Shown one piece after another: positions 1 to 9,179 of a DNA stretch of 64,000 nt. The DNA is from UBA8752 sp036159995 (GTDB lineage: Bacteria > Bacteroidota > Bacteroidia > Flavobacteriales_D > Sanyastnellaceae): the NCBI GenBank assembly GCA_036159995.1, contig JAYYEI010000070.1:37709-101708 (forward strand), read 5' to 3'. A model generated the notes under the pieces. The model was given only the letters and a program-made list of their open reading frames with translations. It had not been told where the DNA came from and made no database searches. The first letter of the stretch is position 1; each line of letters begins with the position of its first letter. A program made the position numbers and the translations under genes.

Positions 1-3000
1 TCGTTGTCGGATTGGGGGGTGGGATCGACGGCGGTCGAATCGGTCGGGGCGGGCGGGTTTTCTTCTTGGGCAATCCTGTCGAGGAAGTCAAGGCAGGCGT
101 CTTGGATCCAGGGTTCGGCCACATTGGCTTGCAGCTGTTCGATGGTGGTGCGGGCCTGGAACAGGTCGCCCTGTGCCAGATAGGATTCGGCGAGCAGCAG
201 GAAGCTGCGGTAGGCCCATTCAGAGCCGCCGCCGAACCGGTTGAGCTGGGCAAAGACGGCGGATTGGCATCCGGCCGCATCGCCCGTATCGAGGGTCAGG
301 GCGGCGAGGTGGTGGCTGGCTTCTTCGGCGTGGGTACCGTCTCCGGCGAGCCACTCGAGGTCGGATCGGGCCTCCTGAGGAGACCGCTCGAGGAGAAGCA
401 GGGCTCGGTTGTAGCGGGCCGCCATCACGATGTCGGCCGGGGTTTCCGGATCCGCGAGGATGGGGTCCACATAGGCGAGGACCGTCTCGCCGTCGTCCAG
501 TTTCCGGCTGCAGCGCATGATGCCGATGCGGGCTTCGAGGACGTGGCGTTTCAGGGTGGCCACAGTCTCGAGCCGCTGGTAGTGGGCGAGGGCCTCTCTC
601 CAGTCCTCCCGGTTGTATCGAAGGGTGGCGGTCAGGACGAGGGCGGATTCGTGGTAATCGCTCAACGGAGCCTCCACCACGGTTTCGAGCGTGGCGAGGG
701 CCTCATCGGTCTGGCCGCTTTCGAATTGGCATTGTCCGAGGTGGAACCGTGCGGAGAGAACGCGAACGCTTTCCGGGTGCTTCTCGAGGAAGCCCTCGAG
801 TTTGGGCATGGCCTCAGCGCATTGTCCTGATAGGGCCAGATCCTGTGCTGCGGCGTAGGTCTTCTCGGCGATGTCATTCTCGGAGAGGCCTACGATTTCC
901 GGAAGCCCATCGAGTTGCCCCCGTTCAACGAGGAGCGGCTCGACCAACAGGAAGGCGTCCTTCGTCACATCGTCGTCCGGGTAGGTGGTGGAAATGGTGG
1001 ACCACAAGGCCAGGGCGTCGTCCGCGCGGTCCTGTTTGATGGCGATGAGGGCCAAGTCGACCAGGGCATTCTTGGCGTAGGCGCTGCCGGGGAGTTCTTC
1101 CCGGATGCGGTCGAAAGCGGACCGTGCCGCTTCCATTCGGTCCCGTTCGATTTCGGCCTTGCCCATGGCGGTCAAGGCATCTCCCTTGAAGGTGGTTTCG
1201 GGAAACTCTTGCAGGAGATTGGTCATGCCTTCGACGGAAGCGTCCAGTTGGCCATCCAGACCCAGGCAGCGTGCCCGTTGGAACCCGGCGTATTGGCGCT
1301 GGCTCGTATTGGCTCCGAGTGCGCGGTCATAGGCGTCGATCGCCCGGCCGTAGTCCTTGTCGATGTAGAAGCAGTCTCCGATCCGGAGCAGGGCGTCGGC
1401 CCGGTGTCCGCCGGCTTCTCCGCTTCCCGCGGCATCGACATACTTCCGGAATCCGATTTGGGCGTCGCGGTACTTGCGTTGGCGGAACAGGGCATAGGCG
1501 GCTCCGTACTCGCCCTCGTCATACAGGGGGGAGCCGAAGGCCCCGGGGGCGTTGAGGAAGGCTCGATAATGGCTGAGGGCGGCCGCATCCCGGCCGGACT
1601 TCATCGCGATTTCTCCCTGCCAGAAATGGCTTTCGGCGGCGAGAGTGTTGTCTTCTGGGAAAGACCGGCTTCGGGAGAAGTACGCATCGGCCTCCTCGGG
1701 TTTGCCCGAGCGGTAGAGGTCCACGCCGTGGTTGAAGGCGAGTCCTTGATACGCCTGCTTCTCCCGGGGGGATTTGCGCTGGATGCGGTCGAGGGCGTCG
1801 AGGGCGCGTTCACTGTTCCGCGTGGTCAGGTAGACATCGAGGAGAAACCCATAGGCCTCATCCCGACGGGGACTGTCAGGGTATTCCTCGAGGTATTGCT
1901 CGAAGGCGGCGATGGCATCGTTGAAGGGATTGAAATCCGTCTCGAAGGCCAGTTTGGCATGGTTGAACAAGGCATCTTCCCGGACTTCGAGGTCATGGTC
2001 GAATTGGGCGGCCTGGGCAAAGGCGGCCTGAGCCTTGGGTTTCTCGTCGTTGTCCAGATAGGCCCTGCCCAGCGCGTGGGTGGCGTACTGGTCGAGTTGA
2101 TCGCCATTTCCCGTGGCGCGCATCAAGGCGAGGATGGCCTCCTGTGGGTGTCCATTCTCCAATCGGCAGGAGCCGACGATGTAGCTGAACCCGGGCAATT
2201 TGTCCCGGGTGTCCATGGCGGACCAAGCGGCTTCGAGATGGGCCTCGGCTTCCGGGCAGCGGCCCAGGTGGAACAGGGCGGTGCCGAGAAGGCGGGACAG
2301 CTCGGTGGCGTCGGCTTCACGCAGATCATGATCTTCTCCGAGCCAGGTGGGCACGCGGTCCACGAGGTCTTCGTGGCGGTCGAGTTCATGCAGGATCTGT
2401 CCGATGTAGACGGGGATGGCGTCGCGGAAGGCGTCCACGGAGGCCAGGGCTTCGAATTCGTCGAGCGCCGTGGTGAACCGGTCTTCCGCATAGGCGATGT
2501 GCGCCAGGTAATAGCGTGCGGCTTCGAGGAAGTCGGGCCGGGCGTCGGAACTTCCGGTCACCTTGAGCAGGTCGCCCCGGGCCGCTTCAAGATCGCCTTG
2601 CTCAAATCGGGCGTGCCCCCGCTTGAAGTGGAATTCCGTGCGCTGGACCTTGCCGAGGTGGCGGGGATTCAGGCGGTCGAACGCCTCGAGGGCCTTGCCC
2701 CATTTCTTGCGGCGGTATTGGTAGTTGCCCAATTCCCAGTGAAGCTTGGGTACCCAGGTCGACTCCGGATGACGGTCCACGAACCGGTCGATCCGCCACA
2801 CGGCATCCTTGTGGAAGAGGTAGATGGCACACAGGGCGGCGCGATACTCCGCTTCGACGCGTTCCAGCCGTTCCGTTTCTCCGGCGGCTTGGTCTCCGCG
2901 CAACGGGGCATGGACCACCGCGTCAAATCCGGCAAGGGCAGCGGAATACTGAGCGTGCTCGAAGTGGTGGAGGGCCCGGGCGTAAGCGGTCGGGTCGTTC

Positions 3001-3122
3001 CGGTCGGTGGCGGAGACCGTCGTTCCGCCATTGAGGGAAGTCGTTTGGGCTCCGGAGTCAAGGGACATGCACAAGGCGAGGAGCACGGCAGCTTGGGGGA
3101 GTCGTCGCGGGATCGGAATCAT
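1..3122 (-). CDS. TPR-repeat exported protein (C-terminus cut by window edge)
   Basis: The reading frame starts at an ATG at 3122 and stays open to base 3, giving about 1,040 residues without a stop, so the C-terminus lies outside the window. Residues 1-26 form a signal peptide (MIPIPRR, then a hydrophobic core, then SGAQT). The rest is almost entirely helical tetratricopeptide-like repeats with the usual spacing of A/Y/F and G/L residues, for example AYARALHHFEHAQYSAALPA near the start. Large periplasmic TPR proteins of about 1,000 residues are common in Bacteroidota and usually act as scaffolds; no enzymatic motif is visible. It lies 94 bases downstream of the PorE-like gene on the same strand, which suggests an envelope role, but that link is inference. 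Long open frames on the opposite strand are compositional shadows. Confidence 0.85.
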   Translation of the reverse strand, partial: MIPIPRRLPQAAVLLALCMSLDSGAQTTSLNGGTTVSATDRNDPTAYARALHHFEHAQYSAALAGFDAVVHAPLRGDQAAGETERLERVEAEYRAALCAIYLFHKDAVWRIDRFVDRHPESTWVPKLHWELGNYQYRRKKWGKALEAFDRLNPRHLGKVQRTEFHFKRGHARFEQGDLEAARGDLLKVTGSSDARPDFLEAARYYLAHIAYAEDRFTTALDEFEALASVDAFRDAIPVYIGQILHELDRHEDLVDRVPTWLGEDHDLREADATELSRLLGTALFHLGRCPEAEAHLEAAWSAMDTRDKLPGFSYIVGSCRLENGHPQEAILALMRATGNGDQLDQYATHALGRAYLDNDEKPKAQAAFAQAAQFDHDLEVREDALFNHAKLAFETDFNPFNDAIAAFEQYLEEYPDSPRRDEAYGFLLDVYLTTRNSERALDALDRIQRKSPREKQAYQGLAFNHGVDLYRSGKPEEADAYFSRSRSFPEDNTLAAESHFWQGEIAMKSGRDAAALSHYRAFLNAPGAFGSPLYDEGEYGAAYALFRQRKYRDAQIGFRKYVDAAGSGEAGGHRADALLRIGDCFYIDKDYGRAIDAYDRALGANTSQRQYAGFQRARCLGLDGQLDASVEGMTNLLQEFPETTFKGDALTAMGKAEIERDRMEAARSAFDRIREELPGSAYAKNALVDLALIAIKQDRADDALALWSTISTTYPDDDVTKDAFLLVEPLLVERGQLDGLPEIVGLSENDIAEKTYAAAQDLALSGQCAEAMPKLEGFLEKHPESVRVLSARFHLGQCQFESGQTDEALATLETVVEAPLSDYHESALVLTATLRYNREDWREALAHYQRLETVATLKRHVLEARIGIMRCSRKLDDGETVLAYVDPILADPETPADIVMAARYNRALLLLERSPQEARSDLEWLAGDGTHAEEASHHLAALTLDTGDAAGCQSAVFAQLNRFGGGSEWAYRSFLLLAESYLAQGDLFQARTTIEQLQANVAEPWIQDACLDFLDRIAQEENPPAPTDSTAVDPTPQSDN

Positions 3123-3216
3123 GGGGTGGTGCGTGGACAACGTGAAAATCGGGCCCCTGCGCACCCGCCCGAGGCCACTTTTTCCGAATTATCCACGCCA
3201 CATGGCGGGCGGAGCG

Positions 3217-5259
3217 TCAGTTTCCGAGGATTCGGAATTCCGTCCTCCGGTTTCGGGCCCGCCCGTCCTCGTTGGCATTGTCTGCTCGGGGCCGGGATTC
3301 CCCGTATCCCTTGGCTTCCAGAGCATCCCGGTCCACTCCGGCGGAGATAAGGTGGTCTAGGACCGCATCCGCCCGGCGTTGGCTGAGGGACAAGTTGTCC
3401 GCCTCGTTTCCAATGTCATCCGTGTGCCCCCCGATTTCCACGGTGAGGCCCGTCTCAAGGAGGTACTCGGCAAACAGGTCGAGCATCAGGAGGCTCGTGC
3501 GGTCGATGACGGCGGACGCCGTGGCGTAATGGATGTCCTGAATTTCGAAGGCGGCGCCCCGCTCCTCCACGGAGCGGACCGTGAGGTCGGTGTTGACCAG
3601 GGCGGGGGCGTCGTCGTCACGGTCGACCACGACCCCGGCGGAAAAGGCGGCGCCTTCCGCTTTGGCCACGAGGAGCACGTCTTCGGCGGTGCCGAGGTCG
3701 ACGATGGCGGCATAGGCTCTGTCGTCTCCGAGGTCAATGACCTGGGCCCGGCGGCTCTGCGCATAGCGGAGCTCCAGCGAAATGGGGATGTCTCCGAGTT
3801 CCTCGCTCACTTCGAGGGTGCCCCGGACGACGACGGAGGCGCGGGGACGGAGGGACTCCGGCAGGGTCCACGTCATGATGTCCAGGCCTCGGGTTCCAGG
3901 TCGTCGGCTGGAGAAATAGGCCGTTGAGCCGTCTGCGGAAATGACCAGGCCGTGCTCGTCCCCCTCGGTGTTGAGGGGCAGGCCCAGGTTCACCGGGGTG
4001 GACCAGGCGCCGGCCTCGAGCGGCGATTGGAGGCTGTCCAACTTGGACATCCAGATGTCATAGCCGCCACCGCCCGGGGTGCGGTTGGAGGCGAAGTACA
4101 GGGTCTGCCCGTCCGGATGAAGGAAGGGAGCCTTGTCGCTGTAGGGGCCGTTGATCGGTGCCGGCAGGGGTGAGGCCGCCGCCCATTGGGTGCCATCCCA
4201 GCGAGAGGCCATCACATCGATGGTGGGGTGGCCATTCTCATCGGGTGTCGTGCCGGGGCGCACGGCGGCGAAGAAGAGCGTCTGGCCATCCGGACTGATG
4301 GCAGGTTGGCTTTCCCATCCGTCCGGCGTGTTCAGGTTGTTGAGAGGTTCGGGATCCGTCCACAAGTAGACACGCTCCTCCCCGGTGTCGTCCAGCAACG
4401 AGTAGCGGGTGGAGAAGAGGTCGATGTTTTCGGGGTTGCCCGGGGCCGGCGTCTTGATGGCGAGGTAAAGGGACCGGTTGTCCACGGAAATGGAGACGCC
4501 TCCATATCCGGAGGACCGGTTGAAGGGGTCGTCGAGCGGATGGCCGGAATCGAAGGGGACCGAGGGGCCGGTCCGCCGGGCCCACGTGAAGTCTTCGAAA
4601 GGCCGGCTCACGAGATCCCCCTTGGCCTTGCGCTCTCCGGCACGGGTAAAGAACAACAGCGTGCCATCGGCGGACAGGGCCGGAAGGTATTCCGCATCTC
4701 CGGTGGCCACCTCGTCCAGGATGCGGGGCGGCGCGGCATCTCCGTTCGCGGTGTATTCGATGAGGAACTGCAATTCGGGCAATACGGCCTCCACCTGCTC
4801 GACCCGTTTGCGGTTGCGGGGTGAAATCGGTTTCCCGGTCCGGGATTCCCAATGGAGAAACTGGTGAAACCAGTCCAACGCTTCCTGATTCCGGTCCTCG
4901 GCGTAGGCGATGGCGCCCAACGTGTAGGGCACCTCCTCGTTGAAGCGGGGGCAGGCGTCGTGGACGGACATCAAAAGGTCGCGGGCTTCGCCAAATCCCT
5001 CACCGGTCCTCCGGGCCTCCGTGTGCGCCAGGAGCCCGAGGGTGAACGCGGCCTGAAGGGCCTGACCATCCTCCTCGAGGGCGTCCTCGAGGTAGCCCCG
5101 ACGTTTGTCGGCGTCGTATTTCCGCTTGTCCGTTCCCCGTTCGATGAGCTTGGCCGCCTTGGCGGTCGGCTCGTGCTCGCACGCGTTGTCCTCCTGGCCT
5201 CGAATGGACAGGGGCATCTGCAACAGGAGCAGCCCGAGAAGGAAGCAGGTGCGGGTCAC
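3217..5259 (-). CDS. PorE-like OmpA protein (TPR, PD40 propeller, CRD-like, OmpA)
   Basis: This 680-residue protein has four modules in order: a signal peptide, TPR-like helices at about 25-140, WD40/PD40 propeller blades at about 170-440 (LSADGTLLFFTRAG, ISPDGQTLFFAA, HPDGQTLYFASNR, ISADGSTAYFSSRR), a beta-sandwich resembling a carboxypeptidase regulatory domain at about 455-550, and an OmpA peptidoglycan-binding domain at the C-terminus (GGHTDDIGNEADNLSLSQRRA, ending RNRRTEFRILGN). That order matches PorE, the peptidoglycan-anchoring component of type IX secretion, although many Bacteroidota carry several such proteins. I chose the GTG at 5259, 13 bases after the symporter stop, because it starts directly with the signal peptide VTRTCFLLGLLLL; an ATG at 5337 would overlap the upstream gene by 65 bases. 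No lipobox is visible, whereas PorE of Porphyromonas is a lipoprotein. Confidence 0.85.
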   Translation of the reverse strand: MTRTCFLLGLLLLQMPLSIRGQEDNACEHEPTAKAAKLIERGTDKRKYDADKRRGYLEDALEEDGQALQAAFTLGLLAHTEARRTGEGFGEARDLLMSVHDACPRFNEEVPYTLGAIAYAEDRNQEALDWFHQFLHWESRTGKPISPRNRKRVEQVEAVLPELQFLIEYTANGDAAPPRILDEVATGDAEYLPALSADGTLLFFTRAGERKAKGDLVSRPFEDFTWARRTGPSVPFDSGHPLDDPFNRSSGYGGVSISVDNRSLYLAIKTPAPGNPENIDLFSTRYSLLDDTGEERVYLWTDPEPLNNLNTPDGWESQPAISPDGQTLFFAAVRPGTTPDENGHPTIDVMASRWDGTQWAAASPLPAPINGPYSDKAPFLHPDGQTLYFASNRTPGGGGYDIWMSKLDSLQSPLEAGAWSTPVNLGLPLNTEGDEHGLVISADGSTAYFSSRRPGTRGLDIMTWTLPESLRPRASVVVRGTLEVSEELGDIPISLELRYAQSRRAQVIDLGDDRAYAAIVDLGTAEDVLLVAKAEGAAFSAGVVVDRDDDAPALVNTDLTVRSVEERGAAFEIQDIHYATASAVIDRTSLLMLDLFAEYLLETGLTVEIGGHTDDIGNEADNLSLSQRRADAVLDHLISAGVDRDALEAKGYGESRPRADNANEDGRARNRRTEFRILGN

Positions 5260-5272
5260 GGTGGGGATGAAG

Positions 5273-6673
5273 TCAGGCCTCGGGCACCTCGAGTTCTCCT
5301 TCGCTGTGGGCGATGAGGGTGGACACGGCGCCGTCACCGGTCACGTTGACCACGGTGCGGCACATGTCGAGGATGCGGTCGACGGGGAAGATGAGGGCGA
5401 TCCACGCCGGATTCAATCCGACGCTTTCTAGGACGATGATCATCAGGACCAATCCGGCGCTGGGCACGGCCGCGGCCCCGATGGAGGCCAGGGTCGCGGT
5501 CAGGACGATCACCGCTTGCTGGGCGAGGCTGAGGTCCACCATGTGGAATTGGGCCAGCGACACCACGGCCACGGCCTGGTAGAGCGAGGTGCCGTCCATG
5601 TTCACCGTGGCGCCGATGGGCAGGACGAAGCTGGTGGTGCGTTCCGAGACGCCGATTCGGTTTCGGACGCAATCCATCGTCACCGGCAGCGTCGCGACGG
5701 AGCTCGAGGTGGAAAACGCCGTGATCTGCGCGTCACGCATCCCACGCATGAACTTCCGGTAGCCTAGCTTCTGGACCAGGATGGCCACCAGCGACGGGTA
5801 GAACAGGAAGACCATGAAGGCCAGGCCGAGCACCACGACCAGGCTGTATTGGAGCAGGTACTCCAGCAATTGCCGGAACATCTCGGGGTCACTGCCGGCG
5901 GCATTGACGATTTGGCCCGCCATCAGCGCGAAGACGAACAGGGGCATGGCCTTCATCACGATCCACACCATCTGCACGAAGACCTCATTCAGCGCTTCCA
6001 CTGCTCGGGTCAGCGGGGCCGAGGTCTCTTTGGGCAGGCCAACCAGCACCACGCCGAAGAAGACGGCGAAGAAGATGATTTGGAGCATGGACATGTCGGC
6101 CAAAGCCCGGAAGATGTTGGTGGGCACCACGTCCACGAGGGGTTGAAGCGGGCCGCTGGACTTGGTCCGCTCGGCCTTGGTGAGCTTGTCCATGACCCAG
6201 TCATTCATTTGGACGGACTCGCCGGTGATCTCTTCGACCTTGGATTCGAGCCGAGGTTCGGTGAGCAGGTTGATGTCGTCCAGGACCTCGATGCCGTTGG
6301 CGTCCCGCCAGAGCTCGTAGCGGATCCGGTTGGATTCGAGCAGGTCCTCCGAGACCCGGGCACCGGGCTGGAACAGGTTGACAAGCAGAAGGCCAACCAC
6401 GACGGCGGTCATCGTCGTCAGCAGATAGGTGATGACCGTTTTGATGCCGAGGCGGCCCAGTTTGGCTGGGTCGCCGAGGCTGGATACACCTGAAATGATG
6501 CTGAAGAGGACGAGGGGTACTGCAATGAGCTTCAGGACATTGATGAAGATGTCTCCGAAGGGTTTGATGTAGTCAATGGTGAACTCGTTCCATCCGAATT
6601 GAATGGAGAGCCAGGCGTACAGGACGCCGATTGCGAGGCCGATCAGGACTTGCCAATGGAGGGCGAGGCGCAT
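5273..6673 (-). CDS. Dicarboxylate/amino acid:cation symporter (DAACS family)
   Basis: This 466-residue inner-membrane protein has the signature motifs of the glutamate/aspartate/C4-dicarboxylate symporters: a serine-rich re-entrant loop TAFSTSSSVATLPVTMDC at about 310-327 and the transmembrane motif VNMDGTSLYQA at about 356. It should import acidic amino acids or dicarboxylates with protons or sodium; the substrate cannot be decided from sequence. Between the fourth and fifth transmembrane segments (about residues 95-165) there is an unusually long polar stretch of some 70 residues, longer than in the enterobacterial GltP. The PorE-like gene follows closely. A weak TAGCTTGC box lies 25 bases upstream of the start. 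Confidence 0.93.
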   Translation of the reverse strand: MRLALHWQVLIGLAIGVLYAWLSIQFGWNEFTIDYIKPFGDIFINVLKLIAVPLVLFSIISGVSSLGDPAKLGRLGIKTVITYLLTTMTAVVVGLLLVNLFQPGARVSEDLLESNRIRYELWRDANGIEVLDDINLLTEPRLESKVEEITGESVQMNDWVMDKLTKAERTKSSGPLQPLVDVVPTNIFRALADMSMLQIIFFAVFFGVVLVGLPKETSAPLTRAVEALNEVFVQMVWIVMKAMPLFVFALMAGQIVNAAGSDPEMFRQLLEYLLQYSLVVVLGLAFMVFLFYPSLVAILVQKLGYRKFMRGMRDAQITAFSTSSSVATLPVTMDCVRNRIGVSERTTSFVLPIGATVNMDGTSLYQAVAVVSLAQFHMVDLSLAQQAVIVLTATLASIGAAAVPSAGLVLMIIVLESVGLNPAWIALIFPVDRILDMCRTVVNVTGDGAVSTLIAHSEGELEVPEA

Positions 6674-6711
6674 GGAGGGTGTTCGATTCGTTCGGGTCGC
6701 AAGCTACCGAT

Positions 6712-7803
6712 TCAGAGCCGGGCGGACCGCTGTCTCAGAGCGTGGTCGGCGAGCACGAGCAGGACCATGGCTTCGACGAGGGGCACGGCCCGGGGTAGGA
6801 CGCAAGGGTCGTGCCGTCCCCGGCCGGCGACGCGGGTTGGGACGCCGTCCCGGTCAACGGTGCTCTGTTCTTCCACGATGGTGGCCACAGGCTTGAAGCC
6901 CACCCGAAGGACGATATCCTCTCCGTTGCTGATGCCGCCTTGGATGCCACCGCTGTGGTTGGTGGCGGTTCCGATGCCGCCTTCCTTGGCCACGAAGGCA
7001 TCGTTGTGCTCCGAGCCCCGCATGAGGGTGCCGGAGAATCCACTGCCCAACTCGAGTCCCTTGACTGCCGGCAGGCTCCACAACGCCTTGGCGAGGTCGG
7101 CGTGCAGCTTGTCGAAGACAGGTTCTCCCCAGCCAGCTGGGACGCCTTTGGCCACGACCGCCACGGCGCCTCCGATGGTGTCCCCGGACTTGCGGACTTC
7201 GCCGATGCGGTCGATCATGCGCTGGGCGGTCTCCGGATGGGGACAGCGGACGGGGGTTGCGTCCACCACGCCCGGAGCGTGATAGGCGGGTGCCTCCGGC
7301 ATGGCGATGTCTTGCACGCGCTCCACATAGGCGGACACGGCGGGCGGAGTGTCGGGCAGAAGCTGCTCCAGCATCTGTCGGGCGATGGCGCCGGCCACCA
7401 CCCGGCTCACGGTTTCCCGTGCGCTGGCCCGGCCACCGCCGCGGTGGTCACGGTGCCCATACTTGGCATCGTAGGTGAAGTCAGCGTGGCTCGGGCGATA
7501 GCGGTCGGCGAGGTGGTCATAATCGCCACTGCGCGCATCGCCGTTGGGGACCGTGAATCCGATGGGCGTTCCCGTGGTGCGTCCTTCATGAACGCCGGAC
7601 AACAGGGTGACCTGATCGGACTCTTTTCTCTGGGTGGTCAGGGCGCTTTGGCCTGGCCGTCTTCGGTCGAGTTCGGCCTGGATCCGGTCGAGGTTGAGGA
7701 CGACGCCGGCGGGGACACCATCGACGATGCCGCCCATGGCGGTCCCGTGGGATTCACCGAATGTGGTCAAGCGGAAAATGGAACCGAAGGCGTTGCCGGG
7801 CAT
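6712..7803 (-). CDS. aroC: Chorismate synthase
   Basis: The 363-residue product catalyses the last shikimate step, the FMNH2-dependent conversion of 5-enolpyruvylshikimate 3-phosphate to chorismate. The family signatures are present: FGESHG at 15-20, RRRPGQS at 48, the FMN/EPSP-binding region YGHRDHRGGGRASARET at about 114-130, and a C-terminal GRGRHDPCVLPRAVPLVEAM. The length is normal for the family. It is divergent from hutI with 50 bases between the start codons. A perfect TACCTTTG box ends four bases before the ATG, which leaves room only for a leaderless or nearly leaderless transcript. No other aro gene is present. Confidence 0.97.
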   Translation of the reverse strand: MPGNAFGSIFRLTTFGESHGTAMGGIVDGVPAGVVLNLDRIQAELDRRRPGQSALTTQRKESDQVTLLSGVHEGRTTGTPIGFTVPNGDARSGDYDHLADRYRPSHADFTYDAKYGHRDHRGGGRASARETVSRVVAGAIARQMLEQLLPDTPPAVSAYVERVQDIAMPEAPAYHAPGVVDATPVRCPHPETAQRMIDRIGEVRKSGDTIGGAVAVVAKGVPAGWGEPVFDKLHADLAKALWSLPAVKGLELGSGFSGTLMRGSEHNDAFVAKEGGIGTATNHSGGIQGGISNGEDIVLRVGFKPVATIVEEQSTVDRDGVPTRVAGRGRHDPCVLPRAVPLVEAMVLLVLADHALRQRSARL

Positions 7804-7807
7804 GGTG

Positions 7808-7815
7808 CAAAGGTA
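7808..7815 (-). promoter_or_regulatory. Predicted -7 box of aroC (TACCTTTG)
   Basis: On the minus strand TACCTTTG matches the Bacteroidota -7 consensus TAnnTTTG at all six fixed positions. It ends four bases before the aroC ATG. No convincing TTTG -33 element is seen upstream. Confidence 0.55.
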
Positions 7816-7853
7816 CGAGGGCAGGTCGCGTCGGATTGTGCGACCTTGTGGCC

Positions 7854-9119
7854 ATGGAAAGCGGATTTGCGCGCGGACGCCTGCTGATCAAGGACATCGG
7901 CCATCTGGTCGGTTTTGGAACGACCTCCTGGGGTCCCTTGAAGGGGGCCGATATGCGGCAGCTTCCCGTGATGGAGGACGCCTGGTTGGCCATCGAGGAT
8001 GGCCGGATCATTGATGGGGGCGCGATGGCGGAATTTCCCGGCATCACGGATTGGAATGGCCTGGAGGTTGTGGAGGCGTCTGGCCGGTTGGTCCTGCCTT
8101 CGTGGGTGGACAGCCACACGCACCTGGTCCATGCCGCTTCGCGGGAGCGGGAGTTCGTGGACCGCATCCGGGGCCTGAGCTATCAGGAGATCGCGGCCCG
8201 GGGAGGCGGCATCTTGAACAGTGCCAGGGCGTTGCGCGACATGAGTGAGGACGCGCTGTTTGACGTGTCCCTCGAGCGGATGGAGCGTCTGATGCGCATG
8301 GGCACAGGGGCGATTGAGATCAAATCCGGCTATGGGCTCGACCTCGAGTCCGAACTCAAGATGCTGCGCGTGGCGCGGCGGTTAGGCGCCCTGGATCGGA
8401 TTCCGGTCAAGACCACCTTCCTCGGCTGCCATGCCGTGCCGGAGGGATGGTCGGATGCCATGGCTTACACGCGGCACATGGTGGAAGAGGTGCTCCCTGC
8501 GGTGACAGAGGAGAACCTGGCCGACCACGTCGACATCTTTTGTGAGGACGGGTATTTCGGATTGGAGGAAACCCGGCTGCTGCTCGAGCAGGCCCGACTG
8601 CGTGGGCTGCCGGCCAAGGTCCACGTCAACCAGTTCACGGCTGGCGGAGGCGTGGCCCTGTGTGTCGAAATGGGCGCGCTGAGCGTAGATCATCTCGAGG
8701 TGCTCGAAGCGGAGGACGTGGCCGAGTTGGCCTCCAGCGAGACAATGCCAGTCGCGCTTCCCCTGTGTTCGCTCTTCCTGGATCTGCCTTACACGCCGGG
8801 TCGAACGCTGGTGGATGCTGGGTGTGCCCTCGCCATCGCGACGGACTTTAATCCGGGGTCGGCTCCGTCGGGCAACCTGCATCTGGCGGCGTCTCTGGGC
8901 TGTCTCCGGATGGGGCTCGAACCGATCGAAGCCCTCGCGGCGGCGACCGTCAATGGCGCGGCGGCCTTGGGGCTGTCCGACCAAGTGGGTGGACTGGCCG
9001 TCGGTCAGGAAGCCAGCCTGATTGTCACGCGCCCACTGCGTTCGCTGGACGAGGCGCTTTATGCCTTTGGGGACCCCCTCGCGGACCGGGTCCTGGCTCG
9101 CGGCCACTGGGTCTCCTGA
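7854..9119 (+). CDS. hutI: Imidazolonepropionase
   Basis: This 421-residue amidohydrolase opens the ring of 4-imidazolone-5-propanoate to N-formimidoyl-L-glutamate, step three of histidine degradation. The metal-binding SHTHLVHAASRERE motif, the LSYQEIAARGGGI loop, HVNQFTAGGG, SVDHLEV and the ATDFNPGSAPSGNLHLAASLGC stretch are typical of HutI rather than of related amidohydrolases. I chose the ATG at 7854 (MESGFARGRLLIKDIGHLV) over an in-frame start at 7761, which would overlap aroC. The product feeds the fused formimidoyltransferase-cyclodeaminase 3 kb downstream; hutH and hutU are not in the window. Confidence 0.95.
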   Translation: MESGFARGRLLIKDIGHLVGFGTTSWGPLKGADMRQLPVMEDAWLAIEDGRIIDGGAMAEFPGITDWNGLEVVEASGRLVLPSWVDSHTHLVHAASREREFVDRIRGLSYQEIAARGGGILNSARALRDMSEDALFDVSLERMERLMRMGTGAIEIKSGYGLDLESELKMLRVARRLGALDRIPVKTTFLGCHAVPEGWSDAMAYTRHMVEEVLPAVTEENLADHVDIFCEDGYFGLEETRLLLEQARLRGLPAKVHVNQFTAGGGVALCVEMGALSVDHLEVLEAEDVAELASSETMPVALPLCSLFLDLPYTPGRTLVDAGCALAIATDFNPGSAPSGNLHLAASLGCLRMGLEPIEALAAATVNGAAALGLSDQVGGLAVGQEASLIVTRPLRSLDEALYAFGDPLADRVLARGHWVS

Positions 9120-9179
9120 ACCCTTTCGTATCTTGTTGTGTTGACCAAACACCCCTCGAAAGGGAGGGTGGAAGCGGTG

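Noticed and set aside
915..3350. An 811-residue plus-strand frame
   Set aside because: It is antisense to the TPR protein and also crosses the gap before the PorE-like gene. The minus frame has a signal peptide and TPR periodicity; the plus frame has low complexity in Gly, Val and Glu.
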